A model generated the notes under the pieces. It ran no database searches, was not told the DNA's origin, and saw only the letters and a program-made list of their open reading frames with translations. A stretch of DNA of 64,000 nt from Streptomyces sp. NRRL S-455 (GTDB lineage Bacteria > Actinomycetota > Actinomycetes > Streptomycetales > Streptomycetaceae): assembly GCF_000717875.1 (NCBI RefSeq), contig NZ_JOCT01000003.1, forward strand, positions 62,001 to 126,000, given 5' to 3'. The translations under genes and the position numbers were made by a program. Positions within the stretch are counted from its first letter, which is position 1, and the number at the start of each line of letters is the position of its first letter. Positions 18,516 to 30,432 of this stretch are shown piece after piece.

Positions 18516-18562
18516 CCGTGGAGCGGCGACGGTGGAGGTACTCCGTCGTCGCCGCTCCACGG
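18516..18562 (-). terminator. Long hairpin terminator after truB
   Basis: A perfect 15-base-pair stem (18516-18530 with 18548-18562) extends inward with further pairs. It lies about 30 bases after the truB stop in the direction of transcription and ends the rbfA-truB unit. The remainder of the 259-base gap should contain the promoter of the large NTPase gene, but no clear -35/-10 pair is visible. Confidence 0.75.
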
Positions 18563-18590
18563 GCGGACATCCGGTCCCCCGGCACGCCCG

Positions 18591-19496
18591 TCAGCCGAAG
18601 ACGGCCAGGCTCTTGGCCTTGCCCCGCTGTGCCTCGACGAGGGCGAGGAGGCGGCCTTCCGGGCCGAAGACGGCGACCGGGCCCGAGCCCGCGTACTCGT
18701 CGGGCATGTCCAGTCGTACGCCGTTGGTGAGCAGCTTGGCCCGCCGGGCGTCGACGTCCCAGCGCGGGAAGGCGGCCGCCGCGGCCTCGGCGATCGGCAT
18801 CACGGTCAGCTCCTGCTGGAGCTGGTCGAGAGTGCGGGCCGCGTCCAGCTTGTACGGGCCGACGCGGGTACGGCGCAGGGCGGTGAGGTGACCGCCGACG
18901 CCCAGGTCGGCGCCCAGGTCACGGGCCAGGGCCCGGATGTACGTGCCCGAGGAGCAGACGACCGAGACCACCAGGTCGAGCACGGCCGTGCCGTCCTCGG
19001 CGACGGCGTCCCTGACGTCGTACACGCCGAAGGAGGACACCGTGACCGGCCGGGCCGGAATCTCGAACTCCTCGCCCTCCCTGGCGCGCTTGTAGGACCG
19101 CACGCCGTTGATCTTGATGGCGCTGACCTTGGACGGCACTTGCATGATGTCGCCGGTCAGCTTGGCGATGCCGGCGTCGATGGCGTCGCGGGTGACCTTG
19201 GAGGCGTCCGTGGAGGAGGTGATCTCCCCCTCGGCGTCGTCCGTGAGGGTGTTCTGCCCGAGCCGGATGGTGCCCAGGTACTCCTTCTCGGTCAGCGCGA
19301 GGTGGCCGAGGAGCTTGGTGGCCTTCTCGAGGCCGAGGACGAGGACGCCCGTCGCCATCGGGTCGAGGGTTCCGGCGTGCCCGACGCGTCGTGTTCTGGC
19401 GATGCCGCGCATCTTGGCGACGACGTCGTGCGAAGTGAAGCCCGACGGCTTGTCGACGATGACGAGGCCGTCGGGCGTGGTGTGCTTCTGGGTCAT
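18591..19496 (-). CDS. truB: tRNA pseudouridine-55 synthase
   Basis: TruB makes the universal pseudouridine 55 in the T-loop of tRNA. The 301-residue product has the catalytic motif GHAGTLDPMATGVL with nucleophile Asp45, the KPSGFTSHDVV N-terminal motif, the EYLGTIRLG strand, and SSGTYIRALARDLG of the TruB family. The C-terminal region shows a PUA-like end (DEYAGSGPVAVFGPEGRLLALVE). The start overlaps the rbfA stop as ATGA, so the two are translationally coupled. It is the last gene of the cluster. Confidence 0.97.
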   Translation of the reverse strand: MTQKHTTPDGLVIVDKPSGFTSHDVVAKMRGIARTRRVGHAGTLDPMATGVLVLGLEKATKLLGHLALTEKEYLGTIRLGQNTLTDDAEGEITSSTDASKVTRDAIDAGIAKLTGDIMQVPSKVSAIKINGVRSYKRAREGEEFEIPARPVTVSSFGVYDVRDAVAEDGTAVLDLVVSVVCSSGTYIRALARDLGADLGVGGHLTALRRTRVGPYKLDAARTLDQLQQELTVMPIAEAAAAAFPRWDVDARRAKLLTNGVRLDMPDEYAGSGPVAVFGPEGRLLALVEAQRGKAKSLAVFG

Positions 19497-19945
19497 TCGG
19501 CGGTGTCGTCCGTCTCGTCGTCCTCGTCCGGCTTCCGGTACGGGTCGGCGTCGCCGGCGTACTTCGCGCCCGCGGATGCCTCGCGCACCTTGGCGTCGGA
19601 CTGGCGCGCCTTGTCGAGGAGGTCCTCGATGTTGCGGGCCGTGTCGGGGAGGGCGTCCATGACGAAGGTCAGGGTCGGCGTGAACTTCACACCGGCGGCA
19701 CGGCCGACCTCGGAGCGCAGGATGCCCTTGGCGCTCTCCAGGCCCGCGGCGGCGGCCTCCCGCTCCTCGTCGTCCCCGTAGACGGTGTAGAAGACGGTCG
19801 CCTCCCTGAGGTCACCCGTGACCCGGGTGTCCGTGATGGTGACGTGCGAGCCGAGCCGCGGGTCCTTGATCCCGCGCTGCAGCTTCTGGGCCACCACCTC
19901 TCGGATGAGGTCCGCCAGCCTCTTAGCCCGCGCGTTGTCGGCCAC
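19493..19945 (-). CDS. rbfA: 30S ribosome-binding factor A
   Basis: RbfA is a KH-fold factor that binds 16S rRNA during late 30S maturation and cold adaptation. The product (150 residues) begins ADNARAKRLADLIREVVAQ after the initiator, has KDPRLGSHVTITDTRVTGDL and ends in an acidic actinobacterial tail (DPYRKPDEDDETDDTAE). GTG at 19945 is the start that gives the conserved N-terminus. The longer open frame upstream has no ribosome binding site. Its stop overlaps truB. Confidence 0.95.
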   Translation of the reverse strand: MADNARAKRLADLIREVVAQKLQRGIKDPRLGSHVTITDTRVTGDLREATVFYTVYGDDEEREAAAAGLESAKGILRSEVGRAAGVKFTPTLTFVMDALPDTARNIEDLLDKARQSDAKVREASAGAKYAGDADPYRKPDEDDETDDTAE

Positions 19946-19989
19946 TGGTCCGTCTCCCGTTCTTTCCTGTCTGGGTCGTTCTCGGTTCG

Positions 19990-20283
19990 TCAGTCGTCTT
20001 CGCCGTGGAAGCGCCGCCTGACGGACAGCAACTCCACCTCGGGGCGGCCGGCGACGAGCCGTTCGCACCGGTCGAGCACGTCGCTCAGGTGCCCCGCGTC
20101 GCCGGACACCAACGCGAGGCCGATGCGTGCCCTGCGATGGAGGTCCATGTGGTCCACCTCGGCCGCGCTCACCGCGTATTTGCGCTGGAGCTCGGCGACG
20201 ATCGGGCGGACGACGGAGCGCTTCTCCTTCAGCGACCGTACGTCGCCGAGGAGAAGGTCGAAGGACAGCGTCCCCACGTACAT
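19990..20283 (-). CDS. ylxP: YlxP-like protein (DUF503)
   Basis: This is a small conserved protein of the nusA-infB cluster. The 97-residue product starts MYVGTLSFDLLLGDVRSLKEKRSVVRPIV, written here as the DUF503 signature LSFDLLLGDVRSLKEKRS, and ends HGEDD. Relatives in Bacillus (YlxP) have been linked to ribosome assembly, but the exact role is not settled. It lies 44 bases before rbfA and follows a strong hairpin behind infB, so it may head a separate ylxP-rbfA-truB transcript. Confidence 0.85.
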   Translation of the reverse strand: MYVGTLSFDLLLGDVRSLKEKRSVVRPIVAELQRKYAVSAAEVDHMDLHRRARIGLALVSGDAGHLSDVLDRCERLVAGRPEVELLSVRRRFHGEDD

Positions 20284-20421
20284 GTGTGTATCCGGATGAC
20301 CCGCCGGTACGGGATCGATGGCCCTGCGGTGTGGTCGGCAGGAACATCAGGAACGGTACCGCGAACCTGCCGGTGGCTCGACGGGGTTTTCGCCCGCACC
20401 GGCCGGCAGGCCAACGGCCAG

Positions 20422-20452
20422 CCGGCCGACGGGGCGGTGCCCCGTCGGCCGG
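20422..20452 (-). terminator. Strong hairpin directly after infB
   Basis: A perfect 14-base-pair stem (CCGGCCGACGGGGC at 20422-20435 with its complement at 20439-20452) closes a three-base loop, 18 bases after the infB stop. There is no T tract, which is common in Streptomyces terminators. It would end or attenuate transcripts between infB and ylxP. Confidence 0.7.
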
Positions 20453-20469
20453 TCAGGAACCCGTGGGTG

Positions 20470-23514
<3,045 letters not shown>

Positions 23515-23551
23515 TTCGCTCCTTTGAGGTCCGGGTGAAGCCGGACCGTCG

Positions 23552-23597
23552 CTAGTTCATGGGCGTACTCATCGCGTACTCATCGAGTGCTCATCGC
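23552..23597 (-). other. infB leader: three 11-base tandem units forming overlapping micro-ORFs
   Basis: Three 11-base units (GTACTCATCGC, GTACTCATCGA, GTGCTCATCGC on the plus strand; 23565-23597) stand in tandem. Read in the direction of infB they give ATG AGC ACT CGA TGA, then ATG AGT ACG CGA TGA, then ATG AGT ACG CCC ATG AAC TAG. Each stop overlaps the next start as ATGA. The last stop is 38 bases before the infB start codon. No strong ribosome binding site precedes the first ATG. Whether they are translated is unknown. Confidence 0.5.
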
Positions 23598-23658
23598 AAT
23601 CTCGACCTGCTTTCGACTCGCGAGGTACCTAGCCACACGGGGTTCCGTGCGGCACGTC

Positions 23659-23955
23659 TTACGGTGTTGCCTGCTCGGCAACTGTTGTCTGCTCGACGTA
23701 TCGACGCAACGCCTTTGTGTCGAGCGCTCCTGGGGCGCGCAGTGCCCTGGTGAACGCCCGGCGGCGTACCGCCTGGTCGAGACAGACCGCGGCGGGGTGG
23801 ATGTACGCACCCCGGCCGGGCAGCGTACCGCGTGGATCAGGGACACATGTGTCCTCGATCGCCACGATCCGCAACAGATCGGCCTTGGCCGCTCGCTCCC
23901 GACACCCCACACAGGTACGTTCAGGGCATGCGCGGGCGTGCGTCCGGCCAGACAC
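23659..23955 (-). CDS. ylxR: YlxR family RNA-binding/nucleoid protein (DUF448)
   Basis: This is a small basic protein always found between nusA and infB. It carries the family signature RTCVGCRERAAKADLLRIV near its N-terminus and GRGAYIHPAAVCLDQAVRRRAFTRALR in the core, within the first 80 residues. Relatives bind RNA and have been linked to transcription control and RNase P. I choose GTG at 23955 with GGGGAGG 11 bases upstream. An in-frame GTG at 23979 would add eight residues and include a rare TTA leucine codon, but its own ribosome binding site is poorly spaced. Length is 98 residues. Confidence 0.85.
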   Translation of the reverse strand: MSGRTHARACPERTCVGCRERAAKADLLRIVAIEDTCVPDPRGTLPGRGAYIHPAAVCLDQAVRRRAFTRALRAPGALDTKALRRYVEQTTVAEQATP

Positions 23956-24057
23956 AGCTAAGTCTACCTCCCCGTACACGCCTCACCCCTTTGGGGCAGG
24001 ATTCGAACAGTTGCCGTGCACAAACCTGTCGTGATCTGAACGGCCTGCGGCTTGGAT

Positions 24058-25068
24058 CTATTCCCCGGCCTGTTCTCGGGCCTGGTCCCCGGCCGGTTCC
24101 GTGTCCGGGCGGATGTCGATGCGCCAGCCGGTCAGCCGGGCGGCGAGCCGGGCGTTCTGCCCCTCCTTGCCGATGGCCAGGGACAGCTGGTAGTCGGGCA
24201 CGGTCACCCGGGCCGACCGGGTCGCCATGTCCACGATCTCGACCTTCGAGACACGAGCCGGGGACAGTGCGTTCGCCACCATCTCGGCCGGGTCCTCCGA
24301 CCAGTCGACGATGTCGATCTTCTCACCGTTGAGCTCGCCCATCACATTGCGCACCCGGCCGCCCATGGGGCCGATGCAGGCACCCTTGGCGTTCAGACCG
24401 GACCGGGTGGAACGGACGGCGATCTTCGTGCGGTGACCGGCCTCGCGGGCGATCGCGGAGATCTCCACGGACCCGTCGGCGATCTCCGGCACCTCCAGGG
24501 CGAAGAGCTTCTTCACCAGGTTGGGATGCGTACGGGACAGCGTCACGGAGGGGCCGCGGACGCCCTTGGCCACCCGGACGACGTACGACCGCAGCCGCAT
24601 GCCGTGCGGGTAGGTCTCGCCCGGCACCTGCTCCTGCACGGGGAGGATGGCCTCGAGCTTGCCGATGTCCACGAGCACGTTCTTCGGGTCGCGGCCCTGC
24701 TGGACGACTCCGGTGACGATGTCGCCCTCGCGGCCGGCGTACTCGCCGAGTGTGGCGTCGTCCTCGGCGTCGCGCAGGCGCTGCAGGATGACCTGCTTGG
24801 CCGTGGTGGCGGCGATACGGCCGAAGCCGGACGGGGTGTCGTCGAACTCGCGGGGCTCCTGGCCCTCCTCGAGGTCGTCGGGTTCCTCCTTCGCCCACAC
24901 GGTCACATGGCCGGTCTCCCGGTTGAGCTCCACGCGCGCGTGGCGGCGGCTTCCCTCGGTGCGGTGGTAGGCGATGAGGAGGGCCGACTCGATCGCCTCG
25001 ACCAGCAGGTCGAAGGAGATCTCCTTCTCCCGAACCAAGCCCCGCAGGGCACTCATGTCGATGTCCAC
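24058..25068 (-). CDS. nusA: Transcription termination/antitermination factor NusA
   Basis: NusA binds RNA polymerase and the nascent RNA to control pausing, termination and antitermination. The 336-residue product has the N-terminal polymerase-binding domain (1-125), an S1 domain near 135-200 ([23 protein letters not shown]) and two KH domains ([18 protein letters not shown] and [19 protein letters not shown]). It ends soon after, like other actinobacterial NusA proteins that lack the C-terminal acidic repeats of E. coli. Two bases separate it from rimP upstream. Confidence 0.97.
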   Translation of the reverse strand: MDIDMSALRGLVREKEISFDLLVEAIESALLIAYHRTEGSRRHARVELNRETGHVTVWAKEEPDDLEEGQEPREFDDTPSGFGRIAATTAKQVILQRLRDAEDDATLGEYAGREGDIVTGVVQQGRDPKNVLVDIGKLEAILPVQEQVPGETYPHGMRLRSYVVRVAKGVRGPSVTLSRTHPNLVKKLFALEVPEIADGSVEISAIAREAGHRTKIAVRSTRSGLNAKGACIGPMGGRVRNVMGELNGEKIDIVDWSEDPAEMVANALSPARVSKVEIVDMATRSARVTVPDYQLSLAIGKEGQNARLAARLTGWRIDIRPDTEPAGDQAREQAGE

Positions 25069-25070
25069 GG

Positions 25071-25580
25071 CTACGCCTCCTCTTCCTTCTTGTTGTCCTT
25101 GTTGTCCTTGCGGCCGAACTCGACCTGGACGCGCGCCCGGACTATGTCGTCGAAGGCGATTCTGCGCGCCGTGGGCTTGCGGCCCTTCACCCCGGGCACC
25201 TCGGTGTCGACACCCTCCTCGTCGACCTTCAGGATCCTGGCGACCAGCTCACCGTCCTCGGCCAGCTGGAACTTCACCAGCCGGTCCGTGGCGCGGACGT
25301 AGTGCCGGTGTTCCGTGAGGGGGCGCTCCGCGCCAGGGGTTCCGACCTCGAGGGTGTACTCCCCCTCGCCCATCGCGTCGGTCTCGTCGAGCTTCGCCGA
25401 GAGCGCGCGGCTCACATCGGCGATCTGGTCCAGGTCCGCGCCCGTGTCCGAGTCGACGACGACGCGCAGCACACGCTTGCGCCCGACGGAGTCCACCGCG
25501 ATCTCTTCGAGATCCAGGCCCTGGGAGTTGACGAGCGGCTCCAGCAGCTCTCGCAGCCTCTCGCTCTGGGTGGTGCTCAT
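25071..25580 (-). CDS. rimP: Ribosome maturation factor RimP
   Basis: RimP helps assemble the 30S ribosomal subunit. The 169-residue product shows the family pattern [21 protein letters not shown], then VLRVVVDSD and a [20 protein letters not shown] segment, with a lysine/glutamate tail ([12 protein letters not shown]). ATG at 25580 has AGGAG eight bases upstream. A longer open frame lacks one. It is the first gene of the nusA-infB cluster, and the 210-base gap to the divergent lipoprotein gene should hold its promoter. Confidence 0.95.
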   Translation of the reverse strand: MSTTQSERLRELLEPLVNSQGLDLEEIAVDSVGRKRVLRVVVDSDTGADLDQIADVSRALSAKLDETDAMGEGEYTLEVGTPGAERPLTEHRHYVRATDRLVKFQLAEDGELVARILKVDEEGVDTEVPGVKGRKPTARRIAFDDIVRARVQVEFGRKDNKDNKKEEEA

Positions 25581-25790
25581 CCGGGTGACTCCTCGGCCGC
25601 GTGTGCTGTTGTGGGATGGGTCGCGTGTCTGGTCAAAGGGTATCCGGTCGCAGGGAGTGTTGCCGTCCACCCGGTGACGAACGGTGCCGCTGAGTGGTCC
25701 GGGGCCGGGGCCCGGGTACCGTGATCACGGGCGTGCAGCCCCGACTGAGAGTCGCTTCCTTCTCGTACGAGCCCCCTGAGGACGTCTGAC

Positions 25791-26360
25791 GTGCCGTTCC
25801 CCTCATCGCCGCGCGCCCGCTCGGGGCCGCCCAGAAGGAGCCTGCTCGCCGTCGGCTCGACGGCCCTCGCCCTGGCGGGCTGCACCGCCGGCGCCGAGGA
25901 CTCCGGTGACCGGCGCGACGGCCGGTCCACCGCCGAGCACCGGGCCCGCGCGCGTGCGGCGCGGGACAGCGAGCGGCTGGTGGAGCGGTACGACGCGGTG
26001 ATCGCCGCGCGTCCGGCGCTGACGGAGCGGCTGTGGCCGTTGCGGGAGGAAACCGCACGGCACGTGCGCGCCTTAGGAGGAGGCGGCCGGAAGGCGTCTG
26101 CTTCTCCGACACCTTCTCCGACACATCCTCCGTCCTCCTCTTCCTCTGCTGCTTCCTCTGCCGCCCCCTCTTCCGCGGCTGTCACCGTGCCGGGGAACGA
26201 CAAGGACGCGCTCGCCGCGCTGGCGGCGGCCGAGCGGGAGCTGGCGGACCGCCGGGCGAAGGCACTGCTCGACGTGCCGGGCGAGCTGGCGCGGCTGCTG
26301 GCCTCGGTGTCGGCGGCCGGGGCGGCGCACGTGTATCTGCTGACGGAAGGTGGCGCGTGA
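25791..26360 (+). CDS. Small lipoprotein of unknown function
   Basis: The 189-residue product has a basic start, a hydrophobic stretch and a lipobox (LALAGC, Cys near 31), so it should be lipid-anchored outside the membrane. The mature part is helical and Arg/Ala/Glu-rich, with a Ser/Pro-rich linker in the middle (SASPTPSPTHPPSSSSS) and a second helical segment. It starts with GTG and overlaps the next gene as GTGA. The same pair, lipoprotein plus ferritin-like protein, is usual beside rimP in Streptomyces as I recall, but the role is unknown. Confidence 0.7.
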   Translation: MPFPSSPRARSGPPRRSLLAVGSTALALAGCTAGAEDSGDRRDGRSTAEHRARARAARDSERLVERYDAVIAARPALTERLWPLREETARHVRALGGGGRKASASPTPSPTHPPSSSSSAASSAAPSSAAVTVPGNDKDALAALAAAERELADRRAKALLDVPGELARLLASVSAAGAAHVYLLTEGGA

Positions 26361-26821
26361 GCGGGGCGAGGGACGGGGAGCTGCGGGCCCTTCAGGCGGC
26401 GCTGGCGGCCGAGCACGCGGCGGTGTACGGGTACGGCGTCGTCGGTGGGCGGATCGGCGCCGGGCAGCGCGGCCAGGCTCGGATGGCGTACGACGCGCAC
26501 CGGGCGCGCCGGGACGCGCTGGTGCGTGAGGTGAAGGACCTGGGGGGCAGGCCCGTGGCCGCGGCCGCCGGGTACGCGCTTCCGTTCCCGGTGCCGGACG
26601 CGGCGGCGGCCGTGCGGCTCGCCGCCGAGCTGGAGGACCGGGTGGCCGGGGTGTACTCGGACCTGGTGCGCGCGGCGGGCGGCGCGCGGCGGGCCCTGGC
26701 CGCCGAGGCGCTGCGGGAGGCGGCAGTGCGGGCGGTGCGCTGGCGCGGTGAGAGCGTAGCCTTCCCTGGGCTCACCGAGCGGGCGAGCACGGCTCCGCCC
26801 TCGGCGGCGCCCACGGCGTGA
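26357..26821 (+). CDS. Ferritin-like domain protein (DUF4439 type)
   Basis: The 154-residue, all-helical product begins ELRALQAALAAEHAAVYGYGVVG. This is the start of the DUF4439 ferritin-like four-helix bundle, with a second repeat-like helix LRLAAELEDRVAGVYSDLVRA (written VRLAAELEDRVAGVYSDLV in the sequence). Some bundle residues suited to metal binding are present (Glu in AAEH, Glu in AELED), but a complete di-iron site is not evident. GTG at 26357 overlaps the lipoprotein stop, so the two proteins are probably made together and may interact. Confidence 0.75.
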   Translation: MSGARDGELRALQAALAAEHAAVYGYGVVGGRIGAGQRGQARMAYDAHRARRDALVREVKDLGGRPVAAAAGYALPFPVPDAAAAVRLAAELEDRVAGVYSDLVRAAGGARRALAAEALREAAVRAVRWRGESVAFPGLTERASTAPPSAAPTA

Positions 26822-26872
26822 CGCGCAGGGGCGGGCACGCACCGCGGACAGCATGAAGGGAACGACTCGCGC

Positions 26873-27772
26873 ATGGTTTTCGAACCGCCGAAGCGTCTGG
26901 TCAGGGCGCTCGGTGAGACGGCACCGGACGGTGACGCCTGGCTGGAGAAGCTGCCCGAGGCGGCACAGCAGGCCGTCGCGCTGCGCGAGTTGACCGTGGA
27001 GCGGGTGCAGGTGCCCGGCGGGCGCAGCAGCCTGGTGGCGCTGGTCCGCAGGGCCGACGGGGCGCCCGCCGTGCTCAAGCTGGCGCCGGGCCGGGCCCGC
27101 CCGGAGGCGGAGCGGGCCGCGCTCGCGCACTGGGCCGGGCGGGGTGCCGTGCTGCTGCTCGAACCCTTCGTCACCGAGGGTGTGCTGCTGCTGGAGCGGC
27201 TGCATCCGGATGTGTCGGTGCGGTCGCTGCCGGAGGCGAAGGCGCTGCTGGAGGCCGCCGGGACGCTGCGGCGGCTGTGGGTGCAGCCGCCCGCCGACTT
27301 CGCCTTCGAGACGGTGGCCGAGCGGACCGGGCGGCAGGCCGAGGCAATGCGGGCGAGCGCCCAGGCCGATCCCGAGGTGGCGCCGCTGGTCGATCTGGCG
27401 CTCGGGGCGCGTGCGGAGCTGCTGGCCGCGCCGCCCGACCACCTGCTGCTGCACGGCACGTTCCGGCAGAGCAAGGTGCTCGCCGGGGAGCGGATGCCGT
27501 GGCTGGCCGTGGGTCCCGACCCGGTGGTCGGTGAGTGCGCGTTCGATCTGGCCCGGCTGGTCCGCGACCGGGTGGAGGATCTGATCGCCCAGCCGTCCGG
27601 TGCGGGCACGACCCGGCGCCGGGTGAAACGGCTCGCGGAGTCGCTCGACGTCGACCAGGAGCGGCTGCGGGGATGGACGCTGTTCCGGGCCGTGGAGTCG
27701 GGTGTGCGGGCACGGCGGGTGGGGCGGCAGCGGGACGCGGAGAACCTGCTGGAGTTCGCGAGCTGGCTGTGA
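26873..27772 (+). CDS. Aminoglycoside phosphotransferase-fold protein, probable pseudokinase
   Basis: The 299-residue product resembles the APH/hydroxyurea-type phosphotransferases: a nucleotide lobe with PAVLKLAP (Lys69) and EAERAAL, then a helical lobe. The catalytic loop, normally HGDLHxxN, reads HGTFRQSK: His194 and Gly195 are kept, but the catalytic Asp is Thr196 and the metal-binding Asn is Lys201. The second metal-binding Asp, normally in an IDP motif, is Gly214 (AVGPDPVVGE). Three key acidic or amide residues are therefore missing, and phosphotransfer is unlikely. Automatic annotation would call it an aminoglycoside phosphotransferase. It follows the ferritin-like gene by 51 bases and is convergent with proS; the 265-base gap between them holds nothing I can identify. 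Confidence 0.75.
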   Translation: MVFEPPKRLVRALGETAPDGDAWLEKLPEAAQQAVALRELTVERVQVPGGRSSLVALVRRADGAPAVLKLAPGRARPEAERAALAHWAGRGAVLLLEPFVTEGVLLLERLHPDVSVRSLPEAKALLEAAGTLRRLWVQPPADFAFETVAERTGRQAEAMRASAQADPEVAPLVDLALGARAELLAAPPDHLLLHGTFRQSKVLAGERMPWLAVGPDPVVGECAFDLARLVRDRVEDLIAQPSGAGTTRRRVKRLAESLDVDQERLRGWTLFRAVESGVRARRVGRQRDAENLLEFASWL

Positions 27773-28037
27773 GCGCTCCGACCGGCCCCGCGTTCACACG
27801 CGCACCGGAACGGGCCGGGCGCCCACGCGACCGTAGTCGCCGCCCCGGCTGCGCGCCCATGGTCGCCGCCCTAGCTGCGGGCAGTCGTGCCGCTGGGGCG
27901 GCACGGGTGGGCGCAGCGGCACCCCGCCACGCCGGGCTGCGGGCCCACCCGCCCCCAGCACCGACGCCGGATACCTGACAGTCAGGAGCGGGGCGGGCAG
28001 GCCCCACGGTCCAGGTCCCGGCCCCGACCCCGCAGGA

Positions 28038-29738
28038 TCACGCCGTGAGGCGGGCCACCGCCTCCTCGACCGTGAGCTCCTCGCGCTCACCGGTGCGGCG
28101 GTCCTTCAGTTCCACCACGCCGTCGGCCGCGCGCCGGCCGGCCACCAGGATCTGCGGGACGCCGATCAGCTCGGAGTCCGTGAACTTGACGCCCGGGGAG
28201 ACGCCGGCACGGTCGTCGACCAGGACGCGGACACCGGCCGCGGCGAGCTTCCCGGAGATGTCGAGGGCCAGTTCGGTCTGGAGGGCCTTGCCGGCGGCGA
28301 CCACGTGGACGTCGGCCGGGGCGACCTCCTTGGGCCAGCACAGGCCCTTGTCGTCGGCGCTCTGCTCGGCGAGGGCCGCGACCGCGCGGGAGACGCCGAT
28401 GCCGTAGGAGCCCATGGTGACGCGGACCGGCTTGCCGTTCTGGCCGAGGACGTCGAGCTTGAGGGCGTCGGCGTACTTGCGGCCGAGCTGGAAGATGTGG
28501 CCGATCTCGATGGCGCGGTCGAGGACGAGGCCGGTGCCGCACGTGGGGCAGGGGTCGCCCTCCTGCACGACCACGACGTCGACGTACTGGTCGACCTCGA
28601 AGTCGCGGCCCGCGACGACGTTCTTGGTGTGCGTGTCGGCCTTGTTGGCGCCGGTGATCCAGGCCGTGCCCGGGGCGACCCGGGGGTCGGCGATGTAGGT
28701 GACCTTGTCGAGGCCCTGCGGTCCGACGTAGCCGCGGACCAGGTCGGTGCGGGCCGCGAAGTCCGTCTCCGTGACCAGTTCGACTGCGGCCGGGGCGAAG
28801 TACGCCTCGACCTTGTCCATGTCCACCTCGCGGTCGCCGGGAACGCCGACGGCGACGATCTCACCGTCGACCTTGACGAGCAGGTTCTTCAGCGTGGCGG
28901 AGGCCGGGACGCCGAGGGAGGCGGCGAGGGTCTCGATGGTGGGGGTGTCGGGGGTCGGGATGTCCTCGGCGGCCGGCACGTCCGAGGCGTCGACGGGCTT
29001 CAGCTCGTACGTGATCGCCTCGGTGTTGGCCGCGAAGTCGCAGTTCGGGCAGTCGGCGAAGGTGTCCTCACCGGCTTCGGCCGGGGCGAGGAACTCCTCG
29101 GACTTGGAGCCGCCCATCGCGCCGGCGGTGGCGGCACAGATGCGGTAGTCGAGGCCGAGGCGCGCGAAGATCCGCTGGTAGGCCTCGCGGTGCAGGGCGT
29201 AGGAGCGGGCGAGGCCCTCGTCCTCGGTGTCGAAGGAGTAGGAGTCCTTCATCAGGAACTCGCGGCCGCGCAGGATGCCGGCGCGGGGCCGGGCCTCGTC
29301 GCGGTACTTGTTCTGGATCTGGTAGAGGATCACCGGCAGGTCCTTGTAGGACGACGCCTGGTCCTTCACCAGCAGGGTGAAGATCTCCTCGTGGGTGGGA
29401 CCGAGGAGGTAGTCGCCGCCCTTGCGGTCCTGGAGGCGGAACAGCTCGGGGCCGTACTCGTCCCAGCGTCCGGTGGCGTCGTAGGGCTCGCGCGGCAGGA
29501 TCGCGGGGAGCAGCACCTCCTGGGCGCCGATGGCGTCCATCTCCTCGCGGACGACGCGCTCCACGTTGGCAAGGACCCGCTTGCCGAGCGGCAGCCAGCT
29601 CCAGACGCCGGCGGCGGTACGGCGCACGTACCCGGCGCGGACGAGGAGCTTGTGGCTGAGGACCTCGGCGTCGGCCGGGTCGTCGCGCAGCGTCTTCGCC
29701 ATCAACTGGGACATGCGCTGGACCGGTACGTTCGCCAT
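28038..29738 (-). CDS. proS: Prolyl-tRNA synthetase
   Basis: This class II synthetase charges tRNA-Pro. The 566-residue length is that of the bacterial type with an editing insertion. It starts [20 protein letters not shown] and shows motif 1 around [20 protein letters not shown], motif 2 as [20 protein letters not shown] (split over two lines in its full form) and motif 3 around [18 protein letters not shown]. The editing-domain region spans about 225-385. No T-box-like leader is visible in the 73 bases before the next gene. Confidence 0.97.
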   Translation of the reverse strand: MANVPVQRMSQLMAKTLRDDPADAEVLSHKLLVRAGYVRRTAAGVWSWLPLGKRVLANVERVVREEMDAIGAQEVLLPAILPREPYDATGRWDEYGPELFRLQDRKGGDYLLGPTHEEIFTLLVKDQASSYKDLPVILYQIQNKYRDEARPRAGILRGREFLMKDSYSFDTEDEGLARSYALHREAYQRIFARLGLDYRICAATAGAMGGSKSEEFLAPAEAGEDTFADCPNCDFAANTEAITYELKPVDASDVPAAEDIPTPDTPTIETLAASLGVPASATLKNLLVKVDGEIVAVGVPGDREVDMDKVEAYFAPAAVELVTETDFAARTDLVRGYVGPQGLDKVTYIADPRVAPGTAWITGANKADTHTKNVVAGRDFEVDQYVDVVVVQEGDPCPTCGTGLVLDRAIEIGHIFQLGRKYADALKLDVLGQNGKPVRVTMGSYGIGVSRAVAALAEQSADDKGLCWPKEVAPADVHVVAAGKALQTELALDISGKLAAAGVRVLVDDRAGVSPGVKFTDSELIGVPQILVAGRRAADGVVELKDRRTGEREELTVEEAVARLTA

Positions 29739-29811
29739 GGCTCTTCTGCTCCTGCTGCCGAGTAGGTGATGGCAGGAGGTTATCCGGGGGGTGCGCGGCG
29801 GTGGAAATCGG

Positions 29812-30342
29812 TTAGCGGCGGAGCAGGGGGAGCGGGGCTCCCATCACCGCGTACGGCTTCGGGGCGCTCGGGAAGAGGACCTGGCGGGCCAGGTCCTGGT
29901 AGCCGAGGGAACGGTAGAGGGCGCGCGCGGGGCTCTCGGTGTCGATCGCGGAGAGGATCGAGCGGGGTTCGGTGGCGCCGTCGGTGATCGTGGTGATCAA
30001 GGAGCGGCCGATGCCGCGGTTCTGGTAGCCGGGGTGGACGTGCAGTTCCGTGATCACGAAGGAATCGTCGAGCCAGTGGTCGTTGTGGTTCGCTCTGAGG
30101 TAGGGCTGCACGACGGTGGACCACCAGTGGGTGCGGTCGTTGGGCATGCCGTAGACGAAGCCGACCAGGTTGCCGCCGGCGGTCGCGCCGAGGGCACGGG
30201 CGCCGGGGTAGGTCATGTGCCGCAGGACGATCTGGCGGCGCACGGCGACTTCGTCGGGGCCGAGGCCGAAGGCGACGGCTTGGACGGCCAGGGCCTCGTC
30301 CACGTGGGCGGAGAGGTCGAGTGGGCCGATCACGAGGTCCAT
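29812..30342 (-). CDS. GNAT-family N-acetyltransferase
   Basis: The 176-residue product has the GNAT core: [20 protein letters not shown], which is motif A with the acetyl-CoA-binding Q/RxxGxG/A pattern (QNRGIG), and the later strand-helix [18 protein letters not shown]. The substrate is unknown. ATG at 30342 is chosen over an upstream in-frame ATG that lacks conservation. It lies between proS and a second acetyltransferase gene on the same strand. Confidence 0.85.
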   Translation of the reverse strand: MDLVIGPLDLSAHVDEALAVQAVAFGLGPDEVAVRRQIVLRHMTYPGARALGATAGGNLVGFVYGMPNDRTHWWSTVVQPYLRANHNDHWLDDSFVITELHVHPGYQNRGIGRSLITTITDGATEPRSILSAIDTESPARALYRSLGYQDLARQVLFPSAPKPYAVMGAPLPLLRR

Positions 30343-30432
30343 GGCCGGGAGCCTACAGGGGAGTTCGCGGTCGTTGCCGGGCTCGGGTCGCATGGGGCTG
30401 CCGGCTCCGTTCCCCGCATGCCTCGGGCGTTT

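Noticed and set aside
26873..27772. Antibiotic resistance gene (aminoglycoside or hydroxyurea phosphotransferase)
   Set aside because: Three catalytic positions are replaced, so resistance by phosphorylation is not supported.
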